Source of the DNA: Muraenolepis orangiensis
Taxonomy: Eukaryota > Chordata > Actinopteri > Gadiformes > Muraenolepididae
DNA length: 64,000 nt
Reading direction: 5' to 3'
NCBI GenBank assembly: GCA_027704905.1
Contig: CM051019.1
Span: 24,589,695-24,653,694 of the forward strand
This document shows positions 40,705 to 49,614 of the stretch, one piece after another (the first letter of the stretch is position 1; the number at the start of each line of letters is the position of its first letter). A model generated the notes under the pieces. The model did no database searches and was not told where the DNA came from. It saw nothing but the letters and a program-made list of their open reading frames with translations. The position numbers were made by a program, and so were the translations under genes.

Positions 40705-41161
40705 GTTCACATAAGATAAGATAAGCACTTTATTTGTCCCGAAGAACATTGAAATACAAACTATAGCTGCAAAAGAAAAGTGTATATATCTACACTATAA
40801 CATTATTGCTCACATCCACTCTTAGTCAACACAGTCACAGAGTTACTCCTGCTCACATCCACCACAATTAGCAAGAACAGGTCATTAAGAGAGACCTAAC
40901 CGCTGAACCCCACTTGTCCATTGGTTTACATTAGAGGACTCCCTCTAGTGCAGGGGGTCCAAACTGAGGCCCGCTGCCCATTTCATCACCTAACCCTAAC
41001 CCTGCTTCCATTGAGTGAAAAGCTGTTTCTATCCTAGGTGAGTTAAACATGTATTCTCTACACTACGGAGCAACACAGTAAACAGACAACAGACATCCAG
41101 TCCCCCGGACCACCGATACAACCCCATACTCCTGGTCGTCCTCTGGGGTCTTTAAACTCAC
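40705..41161. other. R3 intron
   Basis: Copy of 25265-25720 with no exon. Confidence 0.6.
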
Positions 41162-41190
41162 CATGCACTCTTCAGCTGCCATCTTGTTTC
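41162..41190 (-). CDS. R3 receptor, cytoplasmic exon 1
   Basis: 29-bp exon with acceptor CTTCACCAG and donor ATG|GTGAGT, phase 1 to 0, G-NKMAAEECM. The intron upstream of it (minus direction) holds the Gypsy element, then the R3 transmembrane exon at 47609-47716, whose final G completes the first codon. Confidence 0.7.
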
Positions 41191-42093
41191 CTGGTGAAGG
41201 GGAAAACACAGTGTTTCCATGGCGATATAGAGGTGGGGGGGTAGATGTAAACGTGGTCAAACCGGTCAAAGTCAAGTGAACTTTATTAGCACAGCCCTTA
41301 ATCACAGCTACAGTCTCAAGGGGCTTCACAGGCCCCTCCCCCAAAGGCCTGAACTTTAGGACCAGGACACACTCCTCATAACAGGCAGAAATGGTATCTA
41401 AATGCTGCAAGCATGTCATGTCAGTGGAAAGCCAGCCCTCTACATACACTAGTTGCAATACAAGTCTACCTTAGTGACATTATGCCATTATATAAATAAA
41501 TGTCTTTTTAAAATTATGTTGATTTAAATTTCATTTCAAGTGCATCACCCTAAAGACATGCTTTGAGAATTAACTTTCAGTCTAGCTTGCTAGTTTTCCA
41601 TTTTCCATGAAGCGTCTGTACTGTATGAATGCTTGTGAACTGCTCTATTTTGATGTCCGCGTACCTCAGAGTTATGCTACTGTCTACTTCAACAAATGTA
41701 CATCTTGTAAGTCGCTTTGGATAAAAGCGTCTGCCAAATGCCCTAAATGTAAATGTTAATGTAAATGTACTTCACTGATCACTGAAGACATCATCAACAA
41801 GGAAATGTTATGATATGCCCAAATATGTCCATCTAATGGACCGCATGTGTGTGTGTGTGTGTGTGTGTGTGGTGTGGTGTGTGTGATGTGTATCTACCAG
41901 ATAATCTCTTGTGTGAAAAGAGTACAGGTTTGAGGAAGTGAGATAGTGTTCTCTGTAAGAAGCCTTGCTCTCCACATTTCCTACAAGTTAAGCAAACTAA
42001 ATGAGAAGCACTCTACACATTATTATACAAATAATAATAATAATTAGTATTATTATTGTTATTATTGTTATTATTGTTCTTTTGTTTTCCCAT
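41191..42093. other. R3 intron
   Basis: Intron between tail exon 1 and the Gypsy insertion. It contains a fragment of the teleost interspersed repeat (41700-41770), (TG)n (41846-41885) and TTA repeats. Confidence 0.6.
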
Positions 42094-42141
42094 TCTTCTT
42101 CTTCTTCTTCTTCTTCTTCTTCTTCTTCTTCTTCTTCTTCT
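42094..42141. repeat. (CTT)n, left side of Gypsy insertion
   Basis: Microsatellite split by the Gypsy element; the other half is at 47306-47391. CTTCT directly borders both LTRs, consistent with a 5-bp target duplication, though in a microsatellite the exact copy cannot be proven. Confidence 0.9.
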
Positions 42142-42468
42142 TGTTAGACCCCAACGAGACCGAGGAACCAAATGTGCCAAAGAACCCAGAAGTAGCGAGA
42201 CACGGACACTCAAAGCAAAGGAAAAAAATGTCTTTACTGTAATCTCCAACATCAAAAACATAAACTAGGCAGGGTTGGACAGGATACTTGGCGAGGTAGG
42301 AGCTGGAACACGCAGTCTCTCGTGACAGTGGTTCACAATAACCAAGCGCCCGACGTCGGTCCTCGGCAGCCTAAAGAAGGGTAGATCCCAGGTGTTAATT
42401 AGTCTCAGTAGGCCTGATTATGATGGGCAACACCTGGGATCGATTAGAGCGTGGGGGGAGGCACAACA
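42142..42468 (-). repeat. Gypsy 3' LTR (unit 1)
   Basis: On the plus strand TGTTAGACCCCAACG to GGCACAACA. The pol stop codon (42444-42446) lies within it. The 11-nt self-priming complement is at 42337-42347. Confidence 0.95.
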
Positions 42469-45400
42469 GTATCCCCCCCCTGAGGGGAGGCACCGGACGA
42501 CCGCCCCAGAGCCCCCGGGTTCTCCCGATAGAAGTCGTCCAGCAGGGAGGGGTCCACGAGATAGGAAGGGGGCACCCAGCTCCGGTCCTCCGGACCGAAG
42601 CCCTCCCAATCCACAAGGTACTGGAAACCCCGCCCCCGGCGGCGGACGGCGAGGAGCTTACGGACCGACCATACCGGATCTCCATCCGCCAGGACCCGGG
42701 GAAGCGGAGGAGCTGTAACAGGGGGAGACAAGGGACTGGAGGCCACGGGTTTCAGCTGAGAAACATGAAACACGGGGTGAACCCGGAGAGACGGAGGGAG
42801 AACCAAACGCACCGCAGAGGGGTTAATGATTCGATCCACGGTGTAGGGACCAACATAACGGGGATTCAACTTACGAGTCGATGTCTGGGAGGTCTGGAGG
42901 GGCAGGTCCCGGGCCAACAGCCAAACCCTCTGACCAGGCTGGTAGACAGGGGCAGGCACCCTCCGCCGGTTCGCGGCAAGCCGGGCCCGCTCCGTGGCCC
43001 GGAGTAGTGCGGCCCGGGCGGCCCTCCAAATGCGTCGACACCGGCGGAGGTGGGCCCTGGTGGTCGGGACCGCCACCTCCAGCTCCTGTTGGGGAAACAG
43101 CGGGGGCTGGTAGCCCAGGGAACATTGGAACGGGGACATACCAGTAGCGGAGCTCTCCATAGCGTTGAGGGAGTACTCCACCCAGGGCAGGTACTTGGCC
43201 CAGGAGGTGGGGTTACTCGAGGTGACGCAACGGAGAGCCGCCTCGACGGCCTGGTTGGCGCGCTCCGCCTGCCCATTGGACTGGGGGTGGTACCCAGAGG
43301 ATAGGCTGGCCGTGGCCCCAATTCCCTTGCAGAAGGCCTGCCACACCTTGGAGATGAACTGGGGACCGCGGTCGGACACAATGTCAGAGGGGATTCCATG
43401 TAGGCGGACCACATGGAGGGTCAGGAGGTCCGCTGTTTCGGCCGCCGAGGGAAGCCCTGGGAGGGAAACAAAATGAACCGCCTTGGAGAAGCGATCGACC
43501 ACGGTCAGGATGGTGTCACAGCCTTGGGAAACAGGAAGCCCCGTAATAAAGTCCATGGCAATGTGGGACCATGGGCGACTGGGAACGGGGAGGGGGTGCA
43601 GGAGACCTGCTGGAGGGCGATGCGAAGCCTTGCTCCGGGCGCAGGTGGTGCAGGCGGCTACAAACCCCCTGACATCCCTCCTGAGAGTGGTCCACCAGAA
43701 CCTCCGGCTGATGAACTCCGCCGTCCGCCGCTCCCCGGGGTGACAAGCAAAGTGGCTGGAGTGGCCCCACTCCAACACCTGCGGGCGGACAGCAAGAGGC
43801 ACAAACAACCGGTTACAGGGACCGTTACCTGGGTCTGGCTCGGCCTGCTGGGCCTGTCTCACCAGCGGCTCGATGGCCCAGGTGACTACACCCACCACCC
43901 GGGCTGAGGAAAGGATGGTGTCGGGGTTCTCCTTGACGGCAGGACCCTCCCCCGGGGACTGACGGGAGAGGGCGTCAGCTCTGACGTTCTTGGAGCCCGG
44001 ACGGTAGGTGAGGGTGAAATTGAACCGGCTGAAGAAAAGGGCCCAGCGGGCCTGCCTGGAGTTGAGCCTCTTCGCCGTCCTCATGTAGGCCAGGTTCTTG
44101 TGATCCGACCACACAATGAACGGTAGCTCAGCTCCCTCCAACCAGTGTCTCCACTCCTCCAGGGCGGCGTGAACCGCCAACAGTTCCTTGTTGCCCACAT
44201 CATAGTTCCTCTCAGCGGGTTCGAAACGCCGAGAGTAATAGGCACATGGGTGGACCCTGTGGTCCTCCTCTGACCGCTGTGAGAGAACGGCTCCGATGCC
44301 TGTGTCAGACGCATCTACTTCGACGACGTACTGCCTCGCCGGGTCGGGGTGGACGAGAACCGGGGCTGTGGTGAATAAGCTCTTGAGTCGGCGGAAAGCC
44401 GATTCCGCCTCAGGTGTCCACACGAATGGTCGAGAGGAGGAGGTGAGGGCGTTGAGGGGGGCAGCCACCTGGCTGAACCCCTTGATGAACCGCCGCACAA
44501 AGCCTGCAAAACCCAGGAAGCGCCTGAGCTGCGTGCGGTCTGTAGGGCGTGGCCATTCCTCCACCGCCTTGATCTTGGCGGGGTCTGCACGCATCTGTCC
44601 ATCCTCCACCACGTTGCCGAGATACGTCACCGAGTTGGTGTGGAAGACGCACTTCTCAGCCTTCACATAGAGCCTGTTCTCCAACAGCCGTTGTAGCACC
44701 AGGCGGACGTGCTGGTGGTGTTCCTCCATGGACCTAGAGAAGATCAGGATGTCGTCCAGGTACACCACCACAAAGATGTCTAGCATGTCCCTCAGCACGT
44801 CATTCACCAGGCCTTGGAAAACTCCGGGGGCATTGGACAGACCGAACGGCATGACGCGGTACTCATAGTGGCCGAGATGGGTGTTGAAGGCCGTCTTCCA
44901 CTCGTCACCCTCCCTGATCCTGACCAAGTGGTATGCGTTACGAAGGTCCAACTTGGTGAACACCCGGGCGTGCGTGAGTGGCTCGAAAGTGGAACTAAGA
45001 AGTGGCAGGGGGTACCTATTCTTCACCGTGATGTCGTTCAGTGCCCGATAGTCTATACAGGGCCTCAGGCCACCGTCCTTCTTAGCCACGAAGAAGAAGC
45101 CCGCTGCGAGGGGCGAAGACGACGGCCTTATAAGGCCTGAGGCTAGGGACTCAGCGATATAGTTGCGCATCGCCTCCCTCTCCGGCTGGGAGATGTTGTA
45201 GAGCCGCCTCTTAGGAAGGGCGGCCCCAGGAAGGAGGTCGATGGGACAATCATAAGGCCGGTGAGGGGGGAGTGAGAGGGCTCTGTCCTTACTAAACGCC
45301 AGAGAGAGGTCGTGATAAATGTGAGGCACCCCAGTGATATCTGGTGGAGAGGACACAGGCCTGGAACCGCTGGACGGAGACAAGGCGGAACGCAAACAGG

Positions 45401-45896
45401 TAGCGTGACAAGCTGTACTCCAGCCCAAAACCCGCCCAGATGCCCAGGAGATGTGAGGGTCGTGCCTCTCCAGCCAGGGTCTACCCAACACTAGAGGCGC
45501 CGTGGGGGCGTGCAAAACAAAAAAACGAATGGACTCAGAGTGATTTCCCGAAAGAGTGAGTGTGAGAAGGTCAGTAGCGTGCGTAATAGTACCCAAAGAA
45601 TGCCCATCTATGGCCCGAGGAGAGAGGGTGCGATCTAAAGCCACCAAAGGGACACCCGCCTGTCGGGCTAGAGTTACATCCAGTAGACACTCGTCGGCAC
45701 CCGAGTCAATGAGGGCGCCAACCGACAAGGTCTCCGTACCCCAGGCTAAGGTGGCCGGAAAAAGACGATTTAACGTACTAAGGGGCGGGGAAAGGGATGT
45801 CTTGCTCACCCGTATGCCCCTTACTGGCGAGCTTGGTCGTTTGGGCGGGTTGGGCAGGATCTGACATAATGTCCCTCCTTCCCACAGTAGAGGCAC
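42444..45896 (-). CDS. Gypsy Pol: protease, RT, RNase H, integrase, chromodomain
   Basis: 1150 codons, expressed as Gag-Pol by -1 frameshifting at 45839-45845; the first roughly 17 codons upstream of the slip are not translated in this frame. Protease DSGA at 64-67; RT with LDLRNAY (316-322) and YLDD (379-382); RNase H with D528 in VEVDASD; integrase zinc-binding H/C motif (about 711-753) and DDE residues D782 (AMDFITG), D842 (SDRGPQF) and E878 (GQAERAN). The chromodomain at about 1075-1126 (YLVDWEGFGPEDRSW) probably directs integration via histone marks. All catalytic residues that I can check are present. The stop is 25 nt inside the 3' LTR. Confidence 0.95.
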   Translation of the reverse strand: MPLLWEGGTLCQILPNPPKRPSSPVRGIRVSKTSLSPPLSTLNRLFPATLAWGTETLSVGALIDSGADECLLDVTLARQAGVPLVALDRTLSPRAIDGHSLGTITHATDLLTLTLSGNHSESIRFFVLHAPTAPLVLGRPWLERHDPHISWASGRVLGWSTACHATCLRSALSPSSGSRPVSSPPDITGVPHIYHDLSLAFSKDRALSLPPHRPYDCPIDLLPGAALPKRRLYNISQPEREAMRNYIAESLASGLIRPSSSPLAAGFFFVAKKDGGLRPCIDYRALNDITVKNRYPLPLLSSTFEPLTHARVFTKLDLRNAYHLVRIREGDEWKTAFNTHLGHYEYRVMPFGLSNAPGVFQGLVNDVLRDMLDIFVVVYLDDILIFSRSMEEHHQHVRLVLQRLLENRLYVKAEKCVFHTNSVTYLGNVVEDGQMRADPAKIKAVEEWPRPTDRTQLRRFLGFAGFVRRFIKGFSQVAAPLNALTSSSRPFVWTPEAESAFRRLKSLFTTAPVLVHPDPARQYVVEVDASDTGIGAVLSQRSEEDHRVHPCAYYSRRFEPAERNYDVGNKELLAVHAALEEWRHWLEGAELPFIVWSDHKNLAYMRTAKRLNSRQARWALFFSRFNFTLTYRPGSKNVRADALSRQSPGEGPAVKENPDTILSSARVVGVVTWAIEPLVRQAQQAEPDPGNGPCNRLFVPLAVRPQVLEWGHSSHFACHPGERRTAEFISRRFWWTTLRRDVRGFVAACTTCARSKASHRPPAGLLHPLPVPSRPWSHIAMDFITGLPVSQGCDTILTVVDRFSKAVHFVSLPGLPSAAETADLLTLHVVRLHGIPSDIVSDRGPQFISKVWQAFCKGIGATASLSSGYHPQSNGQAERANQAVEAALRCVTSSNPTSWAKYLPWVEYSLNAMESSATGMSPFQCSLGYQPPLFPQQELEVAVPTTRAHLRRCRRIWRAARAALLRATERARLAANRRRVPAPVYQPGQRVWLLARDLPLQTSQTSTRKLNPRYVGPYTVDRIINPSAVRLVLPPSLRVHPVFHVSQLKPVASSPLSPPVTAPPLPRVLADGDPVWSVRKLLAVRRRGRGFQYLVDWEGFGPEDRSWVPPSYLVDPSLLDDFYRENPGALGRSSGASPQGGDTVVPPPTL
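42473..42481 (-). promoter_or_regulatory. Gypsy polypurine tract
   Basis: Minus strand reads AGGGGGGGG, 4 nt before the 3' LTR: the expected primer site for plus-strand DNA synthesis. Same at 59408-59416 in unit 2. Confidence 0.75.
45779..45845 (-). promoter_or_regulatory. Programmed -1 frameshift signal with predicted pseudoknot
   Basis: In the gag frame the minus strand reads C CCA AAC (45839-45845), a canonical X XXY YYZ slippery heptamer. After a 6-nt spacer, stem 1 GCTCGCC (45826-45832) pairs with GGTGAGC (45804-45810). The loop segment TAAGGGGC (45816-45823, which includes the gag stop) is fully complementary to GCCCCTTA (45779-45786), giving stem 2 of an H-type pseudoknot with loops of 2, 5 and 17 nt. 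This places pol in the -1 frame. The same sequence occurs in unit 2. Seen: sequence complementarity. Inferred: efficiency. Confidence 0.85.
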
Positions 45897-46960
45897 TGTT
45901 GGTGGGACATCCTGTACTCCTTTTGTCCTGCCGAAAGGTGGGATCGGCCAATCTCCATGGGCTCTCCGGGCCCGGACGTCGACCTGTCAACAGACAGCGC
46001 GTGCTGAAAAGGGGGCGTGGCCAAGCCCGCCGCGGACTGTGTGGCGGTCGCCGAGGCAGAGCGACCGGGAGCCGGGCAAAGGAACGAACGCTGGGCTCGG
46101 TCCAAACGGCGTTCACGCAGCCGTGAGTCCATTTGGAGTGCCAGTGTGATTAACTCTCTCAGCGTCTCCGGGCTGTCTCGAACGATGAGGTCCTTGACGG
46201 CGTCGCTCAAGCCCTTGCGATAGAGACAGAGGAGTGCTCTATCGTCCCAACCACTCTCTATTGCAAGGATCCGGAACTCCACCGTGAAATCGGCCACCGA
46301 GCGAGACCCCTGACGGCAAACTAGCAGCCGGCTTGCAGAATCCAGCCCGTCTAATGGATGGTCGAAGACCGCGCAAAACTCTTGCTTGAACAGGGGGTAA
46401 TCGGTGGCATAACCCCCGTCGCTGTTCACCGCGGCTATCGCCCAGCTGAGAGCTCTGTCGGCAAGGAGGGACATCACAAAAGCAATCCTGGCCCCACCCG
46501 AGGAATACTTGGACGGCTGATGTGTGAACAGCAACTCACACTGAGCTATGAACCCCCGGCACTGGTTCAAATCGCCCCCGAACGATCTGGGGCTAACCAA
46601 GCTGGGCTCGGCGCAACCGACTGACCCTGCGGGGACATCGGGGCCAGCTGGGACGTAGGACGGACTGGTTCCCGGACCGGAACCTGGAGCTGGATAGGTG
46701 CTGACGGCTAACGCGTCCAGAGATCGCTGGATGGACGCTAGGGCTCCGGTCATAGCATCCACCTTGGCGGTGAGACTGGTGACCGTACTGACGGTAGTCT
46801 GCGACGTGTTCTCCAGCACCGCAATCTGGGACTGGACCGAGGGAAAAGCCTTTCCCAGTTCGGCCTGCAGTTGGGTAAGCTCGATGGCTTGTTCTGTTAC
46901 AATCTTGCGTAACTCGGAAGGTGTCCCGTGCCCCGCTTCTGGGTTCCCGGCTTGGCTCAT
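45821..46960 (-). CDS. Gypsy Gag (unit 1)
   Basis: 379 codons. N-terminal coiled-coil-like region (about 10-80, ELTQLQAELGK...), a Pro/Gly/Ser linker, a retrotransposon Gag capsid-like domain (about 130-280, including FGGDLNQCRGFIAQCELLF, the core of Retrotrans_gag), and a C-terminal CCHC zinc knuckle CLYCGKEGHYVRSC. The ATG is 18 nt from the 5' LTR end, so the leader is extremely short. TAA at 45821-45823 lies inside the pseudoknot. Structural protein that forms the retrotransposon particle. Confidence 0.93.
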   Translation of the reverse strand: MSQAGNPEAGHGTPSELRKIVTEQAIELTQLQAELGKAFPSVQSQIAVLENTSQTTVSTVTSLTAKVDAMTGALASIQRSLDALAVSTYPAPGSGPGTSPSYVPAGPDVPAGSVGCAEPSLVSPRSFGGDLNQCRGFIAQCELLFTHQPSKYSSGGARIAFVMSLLADRALSWAIAAVNSDGGYATDYPLFKQEFCAVFDHPLDGLDSASRLLVCRQGSRSVADFTVEFRILAIESGWDDRALLCLYRKGLSDAVKDLIVRDSPETLRELITLALQMDSRLRERRLDRAQRSFLCPAPGRSASATATQSAAGLATPPFQHALSVDRSTSGPGEPMEIGRSHLSAGQKEYRMSHQQCLYCGKEGHYVRSCPTRPNDQARQ

Positions 46961-46966
46961 CTTTAG

Positions 46967-46977
46967 GCTTGGTTATT
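46967..46977 (-). promoter_or_regulatory. Self-priming primer-binding site
   Basis: Minus strand reads AATAACCAAGC one nt after the 5' LTR end. It is an exact complement of GCTTGGTTATT on the minus strand at 47174-47184 within the LTR. It does not start with TGG, so it is not tRNA-type. In Tf1/sushi elements the 5' end of the mRNA folds back on such a site to prime reverse transcription. Confidence 0.85.
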
Positions 46978-46978
46978 C

Positions 46979-47304
46979 TGTTAGACCCCAACGAGACCGA
47001 GGAACCAAATGTGCCAAAGAACCCAGAAGTAGCGAGACACGGACACTCAAAGCAAAGGAAAAAAATGTCTTTACTGTAATCTCCAACATCAAAAACATAA
47101 ACTAGGCAGGGTTGGACAGGATACTTGGCGAGGTAGGAGCTGGAACACGCAGTCTCTCCTGACAGTGGTTCACAATAACCAAGCGCCCGACGTCGGTCCT
47201 CGGCAGCCTAAAGAAGGGTAGATCCCAGGTGTTAATTAGTCTCAGTAGGCCTGATTATGATGGGCAACACCTGGGATCGATTAGAGCGTGGGGGGAGGCA
47301 CAAC

Positions 47305-47305
<1 letters not shown>
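46979..47305 (-). repeat. Gypsy 5' LTR (unit 1)
   Basis: 327 bp; probable transcription start near 47184, where the self-priming sequence GCTTGGTTATT begins. No clear TATA box 25-35 nt upstream. Confidence 0.93.
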
Positions 47306-47335
<30 letters not shown>

Positions 47336-47362
47336 CTTCTTCTTCTTCTTCTTCTTCTTCTT

Positions 47363-47393
<31 letters not shown>

Positions 47394-47570
47394 TTATCAT
47401 TATTATCATTATTATCATTATTATTATTACTATTATTATAATTATTATTTTTAATTATTATTATTGTTCTTTTGTTTCTCTGTTATTATTATTAAAATCA
47501 AGAAGGAAGGAACACAGAACGGTGGCCCAACAGGCAGATTGCAGGGCGACTAAACAGTAATCAGACAGAC
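47306..47570. repeat. (CTT)n then (TTA)n in R3 intron
   Basis: CTT repeats (47306-47391), TTA/ATT repeats (to 47475), and AATCAGACAGACAG. This sequence directly abuts the R3 transmembrane exon region and corresponds to 27155-27312 in R2. Confidence 0.85.
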
Positions 47571-47608
47571 AGAGGCTAACAAGATGGCGGTCGGCGGTCT
47601 CTCCTCAC

Positions 47609-47716
47609 CTCTCGTCCTCCACCAGCCAACGAGGCGGAGCAGAACCACCAGGGTGAGGACGGAGAAGCCCAGCAGCACCGCCACATGCAGCAGGACCCCA
47701 GGTCCCCACGTCACCG
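47609..47716 (-). CDS. R3 receptor, transmembrane exon
   Basis: 108-bp phase 1-1 exon on the minus strand, acceptor TGTTGCAG, donor GAGAG|GTGAGG. It encodes a hydrophobic stretch (GVLLHVAVLLGFSVLTLVV) followed by LLRLVGWWRTR, a basic stop-transfer end. Same phases and position as the R1 exon at 3316-3408 but different in sequence. With exon 41162-41190 it would read ...RTR-G-NKMAAEEC. No stalk exon is visible before the N gap at 48397. Confidence 0.78.
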
Positions 47717-48396
47717 CTGCAACACATCAGTCACAACATCTCCTGATTGTGAAGTGCGTTGAGGTCAGGCCACGGGTTAGAAAAGCACTTTATTCACTCA
47801 CAGAGTCCATTCACCCATTTGTTAACAACCTACAGGGTATCTGTCTGGAACCACAGAAAACTAGAGGTTCCCCCTCAGTAGAGCGCATATACCTCCGCCC
47901 CACCAAATTGACAAACTGAGTGAGTACTGAATGGGTGTGAGTGGGTGGATGCGTGTGAGTGGATGGATGCGTGTGAGTAGGTGGATGCGTGAGAGTGGAT
48001 GAATGCGTGTGAGTGGGTGGATGCATGTGAGTGGGTGAATGCGTGTGAGTGGGTGGATGCGTGTGAGTGGGTGAATGCGTGTGAGTGGGTGGATGCGTGT
48101 GAGTGGATGAATGCGTGTGAGTGGGTGGATGCGTGTGAGTAGGTGGATGCGTGTGAGTGGGTGGATGCACGACATTATTAAGACACATTCCCATGGCAAC
48201 TGTGACTCATGCTACCAAAGCTCACCTACATATTTAATTTATAAATATTTTATAAAAATCTGTACATTGTCACAATTTACATAAATTGACTAAAAACCTC
48301 TTAAATATAAGACAATATTTCTGAACCATTAACATGGATGTTTTGATGGTGTCTTCATGCACATTTCTAAAACTCTTCCTCTTTTCAGGTAAATGA
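47717..48396. other. R3 intron with 16-bp minisatellite
   Basis: Minisatellite of the GTGAGTGGGTGGATGC type at 47930-48165. 48178-48330 matches the R1 intron at 8550-8740. No exon before the gap. Confidence 0.65.
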
Positions 48397-49396
48397 NNNN
48401 NNNNNNNNNNNNNNNNNNNNNNNNNNNNNNNNNNNNNNNNNNNNNNNNNNNNNNNNNNNNNNNNNNNNNNNNNNNNNNNNNNNNNNNNNNNNNNNNNNNN
48501 NNNNNNNNNNNNNNNNNNNNNNNNNNNNNNNNNNNNNNNNNNNNNNNNNNNNNNNNNNNNNNNNNNNNNNNNNNNNNNNNNNNNNNNNNNNNNNNNNNNN
48601 NNNNNNNNNNNNNNNNNNNNNNNNNNNNNNNNNNNNNNNNNNNNNNNNNNNNNNNNNNNNNNNNNNNNNNNNNNNNNNNNNNNNNNNNNNNNNNNNNNNN
48701 NNNNNNNNNNNNNNNNNNNNNNNNNNNNNNNNNNNNNNNNNNNNNNNNNNNNNNNNNNNNNNNNNNNNNNNNNNNNNNNNNNNNNNNNNNNNNNNNNNNN
48801 NNNNNNNNNNNNNNNNNNNNNNNNNNNNNNNNNNNNNNNNNNNNNNNNNNNNNNNNNNNNNNNNNNNNNNNNNNNNNNNNNNNNNNNNNNNNNNNNNNNN
48901 NNNNNNNNNNNNNNNNNNNNNNNNNNNNNNNNNNNNNNNNNNNNNNNNNNNNNNNNNNNNNNNNNNNNNNNNNNNNNNNNNNNNNNNNNNNNNNNNNNNN
49001 NNNNNNNNNNNNNNNNNNNNNNNNNNNNNNNNNNNNNNNNNNNNNNNNNNNNNNNNNNNNNNNNNNNNNNNNNNNNNNNNNNNNNNNNNNNNNNNNNNNN
49101 NNNNNNNNNNNNNNNNNNNNNNNNNNNNNNNNNNNNNNNNNNNNNNNNNNNNNNNNNNNNNNNNNNNNNNNNNNNNNNNNNNNNNNNNNNNNNNNNNNNN
49201 NNNNNNNNNNNNNNNNNNNNNNNNNNNNNNNNNNNNNNNNNNNNNNNNNNNNNNNNNNNNNNNNNNNNNNNNNNNNNNNNNNNNNNNNNNNNNNNNNNNN
49301 NNNNNNNNNNNNNNNNNNNNNNNNNNNNNNNNNNNNNNNNNNNNNNNNNNNNNNNNNNNNNNNNNNNNNNNNNNNNNNNNNNNNNNNNNNNNNNNN
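48397..49396. other. Scaffold gap (1000 N)
   Basis: Exactly 1000 Ns. The boundary between the two units of the segmental duplication falls in it, so the join between unit 1 and unit 2 is not directly sequenced. Confidence 0.98.
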
Positions 49397-49585
49397 CCAT
49401 GAGGTCCTGGTCCTAAAGTTCAGGCCTTGAGTGGGAGGGGCCTGTGAAGCCCCTTGAGACTGTAACTGTGATTAAGGGCTGTGCTTATAAAGTTCACTTG
49501 ACTTTGACCTGTTTGACCACGTTTACATCTAGCCCCCCCCCACCTCTATATCGCCATGGAAACGCTGTGTTTTCCCCTTCACCAG

Positions 49586-49614
49586 GAAACAAAATGGCAG
49601 CTGAAGAGTGCATT
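49586..49614 (+). pseudogene. Inverted receptor tail exon 1 (unit 2)
   Basis: Counterpart of 32747-32775, with one change (AAC AAA ATG instead of AAC AAG ATG, silent). Both splice sites intact; no partner exons on the plus strand. Confidence 0.65.

Larger units (their letters stand above)
42142..47305 (-). mobile_element. Gypsy chromovirus-type LTR retrotransposon, apparently intact (unit 1)
   Basis: 5164 bp with 327-bp LTRs that differ at one site I can see (CTCTCGTGAC versus CTCTCCTGAC). Gag and pol overlap in the -1 frame; pol order is protease, RT, RNase H, integrase, chromodomain. Self-priming site, slippery site and polypurine tract are all recognisable. This is the Tf1/sushi branch of Gypsy in vertebrates. 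It sits, in the same orientation as the receptor, in the intron between the R3 transmembrane exon and tail exon 1. Its coding regions lack breaks, so it could be or recently was active. Confidence 0.95.

Noticed and set aside
42420..43007. Plus-strand open frames across the Gypsy element
   Set aside because: They are antisense shadows of pol and gag in GC-rich DNA; same in unit 2.
48270..49430. Long frames of undefined residues
   Set aside because: They consist of the N gap.
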